8,082 nt of DNA from Candidatus Atribacteria bacterium (GTDB taxonomy: Bacteria > Atribacterota > Phoenicimicrobiia > Phoenicimicrobiales > Stramentimicrobiaceae), in the NCBI GenBank assembly GCA_016934875.1, contig JAFGSC010000088.1, forward strand, positions 1 through 8,082, given 5' to 3'. Below are positions 1-7,268 of the stretch, piece by piece; the first letter of the stretch is position 1, and each line of letters begins with the position of its first letter. Made by a program: the position numbers and the translations under genes. Under the pieces are notes generated by a model. It did not search any database, was not told the DNA's origin, and saw only the letters and a list, made by a program, of their open reading frames with translations.

Positions 1-1290
1 TGCCCCCTCCAGCACGTCTAAAGCCTCATCTAACTGTTCATCGGTAATCTCGAGTGAGACCAGCATCCTAAGAAGGTTTTTGTTGATGCCGGCAGTGGGG
101 ACAAACACGCCATTTTTGATGCACTCCTGAACAATTTGAGCTGTTTCCTGAGTGGCAGGTTCCTTGGTCTCTCTATCTTTTACTAATTCTATAGCCATCA
201 TCGCCCCCATACCATGAACATCTCCTATTATGGGGTATTTGTTTTTCATCTGAAGGAAGCGTTCTTTTAATCTTTCTCCAATCTTTAGCGCTCTGTCTAA
301 AAGTTTTTCTTCTTCGATAATTTTTATTACCTCTAAAGCTGCCCGACAGGCAATCGGATTACCTACGTAAGTTCCACCGATAGATCCTCCCGGTAGAGAA
401 TCGGTAATCGCTTTTTTTGTAATGACTGCGGATAGCGGCATGCCAGCTGCCAATGATTTAGCCAGACAGATGATATCCGGTTCAATATTCCAATTTTCTA
501 TGGCAAAGAATTTTCCGGTTCTCCCTATCCCGCTTTGTATCTCATCTGCAATAAATAATATACCGTATTTTTTGGTTAATTCACTTAAGTATTCTAAAAA
601 TCCTTCCTGCGGAACCCTAAATCCACCTTCTCCCTGGATAGGTTCAATCACGATGGCAGCAACAGAATCAGGGGTTACGGTATTTATCAGTATCTTTTCA
701 AAATCTTCAATTTTAATAGTAGGGTGATAAGCAGTAGGAAAAGGTAAGCGGTATATATCAGAAGCAAATGGTCCAAATTTGTATTTGTAAGGCATCGCTT
801 TATGAGTCATGGTCATGGTAAGTAATGTTCGACCGTGAAAGGCGTTTTCAAAGACGATGATAGCCGGCCGGTTAGTATGGGCCCGGGCAATTTTTACCGC
901 ATTTTCTATTGCCTCTGCACCGGAATTAAAAAAGGCAGCAGATTTAGGAGCATCCCCTGGAGTTAATTTTACCAATTTTTCTGCTAACGACACTAAAGGT
1001 TCATAGGGAATAGCCGTAAAATCAGTATGTAAGTATTTCTCTGCCTGGTCTTTAATGGCGGCTACTACCTTTTGATGAGTATGCCCTACGGCCAGACATC
1101 CCCAGCCGCCGGTAAGATCGATAAACTGATTACCATCTACATCAGTGACCAAGGCACCTTCACCTTTTTCGATATAACAGGGGGAAAGAGAACCTCCCAT
1201 AGGTTTGGTGACATATTTTTCTCTCCTTTGGGCAATTTCCTGGGATTTGGGTCCAGGTAAGCTGGTTTTAAGGGAAATAAATTTGGTCAT
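1..1290 (-). CDS. gabT: Class III aminotransferase, 4-aminobutyrate aminotransferase type (3' end cut by window edge)
   Basis: PLP-dependent transaminase that probably moves the amino group of GABA or a similar omega-amino acid to 2-oxoglutarate, in the cytoplasm. My translation of the minus strand gives 430 codons open to base 1, so only the last few residues should be missing. It shows the class III landmarks in order: FNSGAEAIENAVKIAR, AFHGRT, a PLP-nitrogen aspartate in FIADEIQSGIGRTG (D249), and the Schiff-base lysine in CLAKSLAAGMPLSAV (K278). The 29-residue D-to-K spacing matches E. coli GabT. The start ATG (1288-1290) has AAGGAG ten bases upstream and begins MTKFISLKTSLPGPKS, typical of the family. 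It lies about 850 bp beyond the operon in the same direction and is G+C-richer, so it is probably a separate unit. Omega-amino acid specificity is by family resemblance; another class III substrate remains possible. Confidence 0.9.
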   Translation of the reverse strand, partial: MTKFISLKTSLPGPKSQEIAQRREKYVTKPMGGSLSPCYIEKGEGALVTDVDGNQFIDLTGGWGCLAVGHTHQKVVAAIKDQAEKYLHTDFTAIPYEPLVSLAEKLVKLTPGDAPKSAAFFNSGAEAIENAVKIARAHTNRPAIIVFENAFHGRTLLTMTMTHKAMPYKYKFGPFASDIYRLPFPTAYHPTIKIEDFEKILINTVTPDSVAAIVIEPIQGEGGFRVPQEGFLEYLSELTKKYGILFIADEIQSGIGRTGKFFAIENWNIEPDIICLAKSLAAGMPLSAVITKKAITDSLPGGSIGGTYVGNPIACRAALEVIKIIEEEKLLDRALKIGERLKERFLQMKNKYPIIGDVHGMGAMMAIELVKDRETKEPATQETAQIVQECIKNGVFVPTAGINKNLLRMLVSLEITDEQLDEALDVLEGA

Positions 1291-1835
1291 ACTAATTAAT
1301 CTCCTTTTTTTATTTTCTAAATAATATAAAATCTCTATTTTTTTTCATGTTTAATCATATTACCACCCTCTTTCTGCATAATTAAATAATCTTAAAATAA
1401 TACAGTACTATTTATTTTTAGATACATATTTTTATCCAAATTAATAATTTAAATTTTATTATTTGTACTAATTCGAGTATGTTTATAGTTTAGCTTAAAA
1501 AAAACAGTTATGTATTTTTTCTTCCTATAGAATATTAATAACCATAATCTCTAAAATAGGAAGGAGAGCAGCAAACACATGAATAAAGATGATTTTATTA
1601 CCAGTTTCCAAAGATAGTATACTAAAGTATGCCCGAAAACACAAGAATATTACCTCACATAAAAACATAAAAAAGTACTTGAAAACACTATATAACTATG
1701 ATAAAGTACTTGCTATACTAAACTTCTTGCCGAAGGGATTGGTCTGAGTGATTTAAAATTAAAGACTAAAATCTCTCCAGTATATATTAATTAGATGTAA
1801 GCAATTACCCTTATATATAGGGTTTTAGGCCAATA
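1291..1835. other. AT-rich intergenic stretch without a convincing gene
   Basis: No intact gene is visible on either strand. On the plus strand, a good Shine-Dalgarno (GGAAGGAGAG) precedes ATG at 1579, but the frame stops after 12 codons (MNKDDFITSFQR). Read through five in-frame stops, that frame regains a protein-like tail (LLAEGIGLSDLKLKTKISP) up to 1794, perhaps a decayed gene. A 10-bp direct repeat AAAGTACTTG occurs at 1672-1681 and 1703-1712. TAGTATACTA at 1615-1624 equals the centre of the operator at 7050-7085. A small hairpin ACCCT-TATATAT-AGGGT followed by TTTT (1807-1827) could be a weak plus-strand terminator. The gabT promoter must lie here on the minus strand, but I cannot place it. 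Confidence 0.5.
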
Positions 1836-2080
1836 TTAATAATCGTTTAACAAAGTCACGCTAGATATATGATGCTTATCAGATAAAGTTCTAAACAAGC
1901 TTCCTACAAAAGCAGCATTAGCATAGTCATCAATTAAGATAGCTAAAGTACCTATCCAACCAAAAAGTTGTATGCTCCTGGAATTTTTTATTTTCTCTTA
2001 AATAAATCCAAAAAAGCACTAGCTCCACCAGAATAAAAGATTGTCGCCATAAGACCACCAACTACAAAGTCGAATACTTT
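1836..2080 (-). pseudogene. Remnant of an NhaC-family Na+/H+ antiporter (frameshifted internal fragment)
   Basis: The minus strand encodes, in two frames, an internal piece of an NhaC-type (COG1757) membrane antiporter. The first part, from about 2080, reads FDFVVGGLMATIFYSGGASA and then FLDLFKRK before a stop. A one-base deletion in the A-rich tract near 1990-2005 restores the second part, SRSIQLFGWIGTLAILIDDY followed by ANAAFVGSLFRTLSDKHHIS, ending at TAA 1836-1838. The DDYAN....G...R...D...IS pattern with its preceding hydrophobic segment is the signature core of this family. The N-terminal third and everything after IS are missing, so no functional transporter can be made. An AGGAGG (2108-2113) and an ATG (2088-2090) lie upstream but 17 bases apart and out of frame. 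It follows the four-gene operon in the same orientation, so it may once have been the operon's transporter gene. Family match is from memory of the motif. Confidence 0.75.
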
Positions 2081-2142
2081 TTACTTTCATATTTTATTGC
2101 AATTATACCTCCTATTTTATTATCAAACATCCTTATTAATAA

Positions 2143-3258
2143 TTAAAATTTGACTCTATATGCCGTTCGCTCATGATAATTAGTAACGATTTGCATATAT
2201 CCGTTTAATTCTCTATCTAGAGATAAATCACCTGTATCAACAAGTAAAGGAGCTCCTTTTAAAGAAACAATTTTATTATAAGTAGCAATGATAATAATAT
2301 TATCTCTCTTGACCTTCCGAATGACTTGCGGACTTAATGGTTGATTTCCTCTTCCAAAGATATAACCCTGTCCACCTATTGGGGTAATGATTAGCTTTGC
2401 CTTTCCCCTATTAATGAGTTTCAATAATTCGCTTTCACCCAAATCTAGTCCTATTACTTCTTTTTTATAAACAACATCTACACCTAATAAAGTATAGCCT
2501 AAACCTAACCTTTGCATTATGGCTCTCGTAGTTGTCCCGGGACCTATTATATAAAAAAAATCATTATCCATGCTTTCAACAATATCTTCGGCAATAGCTT
2601 TGTGAATAATTTCCTCACTAGGTGAACTCCCTAATTTTCCACCTTGAATATGCCTCCTTTCATAAGGAATTTTAAGATACCCAAATAGTCTAGCTTTTAT
2701 AATACCATTTCGGAATGCTTGCTCATCAATATCCATAACTTCTGCTTCTCTTAATTGATGTATCTTTTTTTGTAAATATAATAAAGATAGCTCTCCTGCT
2801 TTCGATGGACTAGAGGCAAAAACCGCTGAATGAATCTTAACTCCAGTAGGAATACCGATAACGGGTAAAGTCGTTCCGATAGCAATATAAATATCTCTGG
2901 CCGTTCCATCTCCACCCGCAAAAAGCAACAAATCTACGCCACGATCCCGTATGATACGAGCTGCTTTCTGGGTATCTGCAAAAGTTGTCTCTTTGCTTTT
3001 GATTCCATTTATAATATCAGAAACAAAACCACAGCTAATCATTTCGTTTTCTCCCATATCACCAGGGCAGGTCATAAGTTTCAGTTTACCTTGTATCACA
3101 GAAAGAGGTTCTAAAGCTGCAGATGTTCTTTTTGGAGATAAAGAAATCGCACCTAAGCTTTTGGCCTTTTGAAGTATTTCTCGCCCATCAGTACCTTTTA
3201 AACCAACCCGCCCCCCCATACCCGCAATGGGATTAACAATTAGTCCTATTTTGTACAT
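2143..3258 (-). CDS. ATP-NAD kinase family protein, AcoX type
   Basis: Predicted cytoplasmic nucleotide-binding protein of the ATP-NAD/AcoX kinase family (COG3199). With the ATG start at 3258 it has 371 residues. The N terminus MYKIGLIVNPIAGMGGRVGL followed by KGTDG is the family signature. The NAD/diacylglycerol-kinase motif GGDGTARDI is at residues 115-123, followed by GIPTGVKIHSAVFA, then GPGTTTRAI and TPIGGQGYIFGRGNQPLSP in the C-terminal half. An upstream TTG (3273) keeps the frame open but has no ribosome site; the ATG has GGGG nine bases before it and matches the family N terminus. It begins 21 bp after the GcvPB-like gene, as last intact gene of the operon. AcoX proteins are known next to acetoin dehydrogenase operons, with no settled function. 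NAD phosphorylation is possible; a role specific to this pathway is inferred from position only. Confidence 0.85.
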   Translation of the reverse strand: MYKIGLIVNPIAGMGGRVGLKGTDGREILQKAKSLGAISLSPKRTSAALEPLSVIQGKLKLMTCPGDMGENEMISCGFVSDIINGIKSKETTFADTQKAARIIRDRGVDLLLFAGGDGTARDIYIAIGTTLPVIGIPTGVKIHSAVFASSPSKAGELSLLYLQKKIHQLREAEVMDIDEQAFRNGIIKARLFGYLKIPYERRHIQGGKLGSSPSEEIIHKAIAEDIVESMDNDFFYIIGPGTTTRAIMQRLGLGYTLLGVDVVYKKEVIGLDLGESELLKLINRGKAKLIITPIGGQGYIFGRGNQPLSPQVIRKVKRDNIIIIATYNKIVSLKGAPLLVDTGDLSLDRELNGYMQIVTNYHERTAYRVKF

Positions 3259-3279
3259 ACAATGTATCCCCAATAACTT

Positions 3280-4857
3280 TTATTTAGGTTGAAAATAACC
3301 ATTATATTTCTTTTTATAGGCTCTCCACGTAATAGCCCATTTTGAAGGGTCATCGAATACATCATGATCAATATGATGAACGGAACTTTTATATGGGGCA
3401 TTTTTAAGCTTTTTAGGATCTTCGTATGCTTCTTTAACAATTTGTCCTAATATCGCTATAAATTCATCAATATCGTCTTTTGAATATGATTCGCTCGGTT
3501 CAATAGTAAACGGGTCTGGTATTAACCACGGTTCATGGCTTGTCCAATAATGAGTACCAAAATCAAATATTCTCCTCTGAATATTTTCAGTATTAATACC
3601 TGTTTCTTTGGCAAGTTTTTCCCAACTATAGCGGACTTGCTCAATGCGATGTTTATGCTCTGGAAATGCCATACTAACACCACGAAGTTCTAGAATCTTC
3701 TTCATTGTGTAGTTATTATTTAATACAGCCACGTTTGAAACTTCTCTAAGCCCTTCCGCTCCAAGGCTCATTGTCCAAGCATATGCTTTAAGGATTACTG
3801 GTATCACACCATAAAAATCCTTTACTTTCCCTATACTATCAGAACTATTATAGTCAAGAAAATACTTATTATTCCCTTTATCATAACTAACAACAGGAAC
3901 AGGTAAAAATTTTGCAAGCTTATTTGTTACACCAACTATTCCCGAACCTGGTCCTCCACAACCATGAGGAGAAGAAAATGTCTTATGAAGATTAAAGAAT
4001 GAAAGATCAAAATTTGCCTCTTTCGCCCTTGTTATACCTAATAATCCATTAGCATTAGCTTGATCGTAACCGCAAAGCCCACCAAAATTGTGTACTATTT
4101 TAGTAAACTCAGCAATTTTAGAATTATAAATACCAGTGTCTTCAGGATTAGTTATAAGTAATGCCGCAGTATGTTCAGATACTACCTTCTTAAGAGCTTC
4201 TATATCAGGACACCCGTTTTCATCAGGGTAAATAATTATTATTTTATATCCCTTCACTCTGGGTGCTGCTGCATCTGCAGGATGGGAAAATATAGTGGTA
4301 ATTATTTCGTTTCTTTTACCTTCCTCGCCACGCGACTTATGATATGCTTGAATAATGGAAGAAATAGTATAAATTCCGTGCGCTCCTCCACCAGGATGCA
4401 GTGAAAAACGGTCAAGACCAGATATTTCTTTAAACAACTGTTCTGTCTTATACATAATCTCGAGAAGCCCTTGAGATGTAGATTCATCCTGATAGGGATG
4501 CATCTCTGTTATCTTTTCTGAATTAGCAAATTGCTCATTTATTTTAGGACTATATTTCATTGTACAGGTTCCTTGCCCGATATCAATGTTCAAATCTACG
4601 CCCAGGTTTTCTTGCGAGAGATGTAAATAGTGCCTTAATACTTGTGGTTGAGAAAGAGCAGGTAATTGAGGTAGGTTTTTTCTGCGCATAGACTTTGGGA
4701 TAGAAGAAATACCATCGCCTACGCTTTCGATTATCTTTTTATCCACTTCAGGAACAATAATTGCCCTTTCCCCATTTCTATCTAATTCATAAATAATAGG
4801 CTCGTCCCAACAAACTGCATGATAGTTTCTCAATTTAGTTTTCATATTCATTCCCAT
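3280..4857 (-). CDS. gcvPB: Glycine decarboxylase P-protein-like subunit 2, PLP-bearing, divergent
   Basis: PLP-carrying partner of a two-subunit P-protein-like enzyme, 525 residues, near normal GcvPB length. In true GcvPB this subunit decarboxylates glycine and passes aminomethyl to lipoyl-GcvH. Conserved here: CTMKYSPKIN (98-107), GGGAHG (156-161), the PLP-nitrogen aspartate in GYDQAN (D265), the Schiff-base lysine in FNLHKTFSSPHGCGGPGSG (K292), FLPVPVV, and IEPSES near the C terminus. Unusual: the normally near-invariant SAHGTNPASA segment reads FSHPADAAAP (190-199), keeping only its histidine; GSCTM becomes GTCTM; the usual HPPTVYFP stretch reads THYWTSHEP. These changes suggest a substrate or chemistry other than glycine cleavage (inference). 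The first ATG (4857) is chosen because AAGGAGG, inside the end of the preceding gene, lies 11 bases before it; ATGs at 4851 and 4845 are farther away. The gap to the GcvPA-like gene is 3 bp. Confidence 0.85.
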   Translation of the reverse strand: MGMNMKTKLRNYHAVCWDEPIIYELDRNGERAIIVPEVDKKIIESVGDGISSIPKSMRRKNLPQLPALSQPQVLRHYLHLSQENLGVDLNIDIGQGTCTMKYSPKINEQFANSEKITEMHPYQDESTSQGLLEIMYKTEQLFKEISGLDRFSLHPGGGAHGIYTISSIIQAYHKSRGEEGKRNEIITTIFSHPADAAAPRVKGYKIIIIYPDENGCPDIEALKKVVSEHTAALLITNPEDTGIYNSKIAEFTKIVHNFGGLCGYDQANANGLLGITRAKEANFDLSFFNLHKTFSSPHGCGGPGSGIVGVTNKLAKFLPVPVVSYDKGNNKYFLDYNSSDSIGKVKDFYGVIPVILKAYAWTMSLGAEGLREVSNVAVLNNNYTMKKILELRGVSMAFPEHKHRIEQVRYSWEKLAKETGINTENIQRRIFDFGTHYWTSHEPWLIPDPFTIEPSESYSKDDIDEFIAILGQIVKEAYEDPKKLKNAPYKSSVHHIDHDVFDDPSKWAITWRAYKKKYNGYFQPK

Positions 4858-4860
4858 AAT

Positions 4861-6249
4861 TTAAAATACCTCCTTCAAAGCAAAAACAAGTCTATCAATA
4901 TCTTCTTTACTATGTATCTCTGTGACACAATACAAGGCACTCTGACCAAATTGAGGAAAATCTTTCGATAAATCCTTACCCCCAAAAATACCTTTTTTGA
5001 GTAAAGTTTTATTAATTTCTTTTATAGTCTTACCGCTGTTATTAAAATCTACCACAAACTCACAGTAATTTGAAGACTGTAATACTGGTACCTTTACTCC
5101 TTTTATTTTTGCAATTTCCTTTTGAGCATAAAGAGACCTCTGTATAATTCCTTTGCCCAATTCCTGCATGCCTTCTGGTCCCATTACGGCTAAATACACA
5201 CCTGCTGCAATACCCCACAAGGCAGCTGCAGTCCCGACAAATTCCTTCGAACTCTCTCTATTTGCAAAAGAAGTCCTTTCCCACATCACATCTCCAAAAC
5301 CCCACTCACTATTTTCTGTGGGCGCTATCCCAAATAGCCTTGAAGGGTATTCGCTTACAAACTCTTTTTCATCTCTTGTAGCGATAAATCCCGCAACTCC
5401 TCCACCGTAATTCATATGAATGCCTAATGGTTGAAGGTCTCCGCATACAATGTCAGCTCCATAATTGATAGGAGGTGTTAAAACACCTAAGGAGCTTGGG
5501 TCCACACCAACAAGAAAAAGAGCTCCTGCTTTATGAATAATCTCAGAGAGTTTAGCTCCGTTTGATTCTATTGAACCTAAATAAGATGGATTTTCAACAT
5601 AAACTCCTGCAGTTTTATTTGATATTTTTTTCTCAAGATCATTCATATCTACCAATCCTGAGTTAGGGTCAAAATCAAGCATTACTACATTTACATTTGG
5701 ATTACAATAGTTCTTAATAACAAGTAATCTATTGGGATTTATTGTTTTAGATACAATTACTTCATCGCGACCGGTTATTCTGTAAGACATACGTAATGAT
5801 GTTGAAGCAGCCTGCGACCAATCGTATGTTGGAATGCTTACAACATTCATTTCCAGCATATCTCCCATCATGCTCGCATACTCAAAACCTGCTTGGAATC
5901 TTCCGTGGTCTTCATATGGTTCACCTGCATAAGCAGTTAAAAATTCAGATCTATGGATAACTTCGTCAACTACTGCAGGCACATAATGTTGCCAGCAACC
6001 TGCCCCTAAAAAACTAATATTTTCTTTACATGTTAAGTTTTTTGATAGAATACTCTCTATATGCCTCTTCAGTTCATACTCTGAAAGAAAGGGTTTAGGT
6101 AGATTCATTTTTTTATGAAGTAATAATTTTTCAGGAATATCAGAAAAAAGCTCATTTATGCTGTTAGCTCCTATTTCTTTTAACATCTCTTTCTGTACTT
6201 GTGGCTCTGAATTTGGAATATAAGGATAAACTGTTTTTTTTAAGTTCAT
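4861..6249 (-). CDS. gcvPA: Glycine decarboxylase P-protein-like subunit 1, divergent
   Basis: Non-PLP partner of the subunit encoded just downstream, 462 residues against roughly 450 for GcvPA. Family features: an N terminus of the YIPN..PQVQKEMLKEIG and ELFSDIP type, SFLGAGCWQHYVPAVV (79-94), EFLTAY, DPSSLGVL with PPINYGADIV (250-268), and GDLQPLG (270-276), where glutamine stands in place of a PLP lysine as in other alpha subunits. Differences: the active-site loop that normally reads TPYQPE-SQGTLQ is AYAGEPYEDHGRFQ (106-119), and the conserved REKATSNICTNQ block is replaced by WERTSFANRESSKEFVGTAA (323-342). Both regions are hallmarks of glycine-specific P-proteins, so altered specificity is likely (inference). 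The ATG overlaps the SDR stop codon by 4 bp (ATGA), with a G-rich ribosome site inside the SDR end, so translation of the two is probably coupled. Confidence 0.85.
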   Translation of the reverse strand: MNLKKTVYPYIPNSEPQVQKEMLKEIGANSINELFSDIPEKLLLHKKMNLPKPFLSEYELKRHIESILSKNLTCKENISFLGAGCWQHYVPAVVDEVIHRSEFLTAYAGEPYEDHGRFQAGFEYASMMGDMLEMNVVSIPTYDWSQAASTSLRMSYRITGRDEVIVSKTINPNRLLVIKNYCNPNVNVVMLDFDPNSGLVDMNDLEKKISNKTAGVYVENPSYLGSIESNGAKLSEIIHKAGALFLVGVDPSSLGVLTPPINYGADIVCGDLQPLGIHMNYGGGVAGFIATRDEKEFVSEYPSRLFGIAPTENSEWGFGDVMWERTSFANRESSKEFVGTAAALWGIAAGVYLAVMGPEGMQELGKGIIQRSLYAQKEIAKIKGVKVPVLQSSNYCEFVVDFNNSGKTIKEINKTLLKKGIFGGKDLSKDFPQFGQSALYCVTEIHSKEDIDRLVFALKEVF

Positions 6250-7028
6250 GCTAATCCACCCCCATCTACTACGAGATTACTACCTGTTACCCACATAGAC
6301 ATATCGCTTGCATAGAAAAAAACAACCTTAGCCACATCTATAGGTGTGCCAATGCGGTTTAGAGGTCTATCCGCGCTTTGAGCAAGAAATTTTTTTTCAT
6401 CAAGACCAAGTTGAGCACACTCGCTCCTTAATAACGGGGTATCAATGTCTCCAGGGCAAACACAATTAACCCTAATATTTTGCGCTCCATGATCTATTGC
6501 CATAGCCCTTGTGAGATTCCAAACACCACCTTTTGCAGCACAATAAGAAACCGCATTTTCTCCTCCTTTAAGGCTCCAACCAGAGCCAATATTTATTATA
6601 CTTCCTCCTCCACCTTGTGCCATTATTGGAATAACATATTTTGACATAAGGTAAATACTTTTTAGAGTAACATTAATGGCAAGATCCCAATCTTTTTCAA
6701 GAAGATCTACCGTATTCTTACGATATATAATACCCGCACAATTCACCAAAATATTAATTTTTCCAAATTTTTCTTTCGTTATGCTAGTAACATTTTTGCA
6801 ATCAGCTATTTTAGTTACATCACACTTTAAAAATTCAGCATTGTTTCCTGATTTTACAATCTCCTTCTTTGCGATATTTCCCTTTTCTTCATTAATATCA
6901 AGCAGTACAACTATAGCTCCTGCTTCGGCAAGAAACTTTGCAGTTCCATTACCTATTCCAGAAGCAGCACCAGTTATCATCACTACCTTACCCGATAAAT
7001 CAAATATTTTTTCAAAATCTTGCTTCAT
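6246..7028 (-). CDS. Short-chain dehydrogenase/reductase (classical SDR)
   Basis: NAD(P)-dependent oxidoreductase of the classical SDR type, 260 residues, cytoplasmic, interconverting an alcohol and a ketone. Visible motifs: nucleotide-binding TGAASGIG (19-26), acidic D44 at the end of the second strand (LLDIN), which favours NAD(H) over NADP(H), CDV (69-71), NCAG (96-99), catalytic N119, S149, Y162 and K166 (YCAAK), the PGDIDTP segment, and the C-terminal SNLVVDGGG. All four catalytic residues are present. It is first in the operon: AGGGGG lies seven bases before the ATG, and promoter and operator lie just upstream. Its stop overlaps the next start, tying it to the P-protein-like pair; it may oxidise a hydroxy intermediate before or after the PLP step (inference). 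Substrate cannot be read from the sequence, and pipelines would call it a generic 3-oxoacyl-ACP reductase-like or sugar dehydrogenase. Confidence 0.9.
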   Translation of the reverse strand: MKQDFEKIFDLSGKVVMITGAASGIGNGTAKFLAEAGAIVVLLDINEEKGNIAKKEIVKSGNNAEFLKCDVTKIADCKNVTSITKEKFGKINILVNCAGIIYRKNTVDLLEKDWDLAINVTLKSIYLMSKYVIPIMAQGGGGSIINIGSGWSLKGGENAVSYCAAKGGVWNLTRAMAIDHGAQNIRVNCVCPGDIDTPLLRSECAQLGLDEKKFLAQSADRPLNRIGTPIDVAKVVFFYASDMSMWVTGSNLVVDGGGLA

Positions 7029-7049
7029 ATATATTCCCCCTTTTGACAG

Positions 7050-7085
7050 AATAATGTATACATAGTATACTATGTATACATTATT
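7050..7085. promoter_or_regulatory. 36-bp perfect palindromic operator with three GTATAC cores
   Basis: The left arm AATAATGTATACATAGTA is followed directly by its exact reverse complement, with no mismatch over 36 bp. Inside are three GTATAC hexamers at 7056-7061, 7065-7070 and 7074-7079, spaced 9 bp start to start. The outer two are each ATGTATACAT; the centre is TAGTATACTA. GT-N-AC cores, often TGTATACA, are typical operators of GntR/FCD regulators, and such a gene starts 184 bp away on the other strand. The palindrome covers the spacer, the -10 box and the expected start site of the operon promoter, so binding should repress it (inference). Confidence 0.85.
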
Positions 7086-7092
7086 TGGTCAA
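7064..7092 (-). promoter_or_regulatory. Sigma-A-type promoter of the SDR-gcvPAB-like operon
   Basis: On the minus strand, TTGACC (7087-7092) and TATACT (7064-7069) each match the -35 and -10 consensus at five of six bases and are separated by exactly 17 bp. Transcription should begin near 7057, about 29 bases before the SDR ATG. The -10 box lies in the central GTATAC of the palindromic operator, while the -35 box lies just outside it. Confidence 0.8.
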
Positions 7093-7114
7093 GCTTAAAG
7101 ATAAAAATTATAAA
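7085..7114 (+). promoter_or_regulatory. Possible divergent promoter for the GntR-family gene
   Basis: TTGGTC (7085-7090) and TATAAA (7109-7114) are 18 bp apart on the plus strand. The -10 is good, the -35 weak. The -35 shares bases with the -35 of the opposing operon promoter and touches the operator edge, which would allow autoregulation. It would leave an untranslated leader of about 150 bases. The region is so AT-rich that other starts are possible. Confidence 0.3.
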
Positions 7115-7268
7115 AAATAAAATCAGAAAAAAAATATGTTATATTAAAAATATGAAAAACTAAGAAAAATAACTAAATTACAGACAAGTTCAAGTAATTT
7201 TTTATGAGGACACATATCAGCTTTCAACTACATTTTTATATGAATCATTATGAGAGAAGGGGAAATAT

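Noticed and set aside
1310..1358. Possible leader peptide in front of gabT
   Set aside because: Counting the eight-base A run on the minus strand puts a stop after seven codons (MIKHEKK); no leader-like residue pattern remains.
1525..1668. Minus-strand frame of 47 hydrophobic codons starting MFLCEVIFLCFRAY
   Set aside because: It has no ribosome binding site, no recognisable family, and AT-rich DNA readily gives short hydrophobic frames; it does not resemble the missing part of the NhaC remnant.
1579..1794. Plus-strand frame with good Shine-Dalgarno, MNKDDFITSFQR then five in-frame stops and a protein-like tail
   Set aside because: Too many stops and no recognisable homology; it could be a decayed gene but is not supported well enough to call.
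3259..3273. TTG start for the AcoX-like gene, adding five residues (MGIHC)
   Set aside because: No ribosome site precedes it, and the ATG at 3258 gives the family-typical N terminus.
4171..4404. Open frames opposite or inside the operon genes, such as this 77-codon plus-strand frame
   Set aside because: They lie fully within well-supported genes, lack ribosome sites and have low-complexity, unfamily-like sequence.
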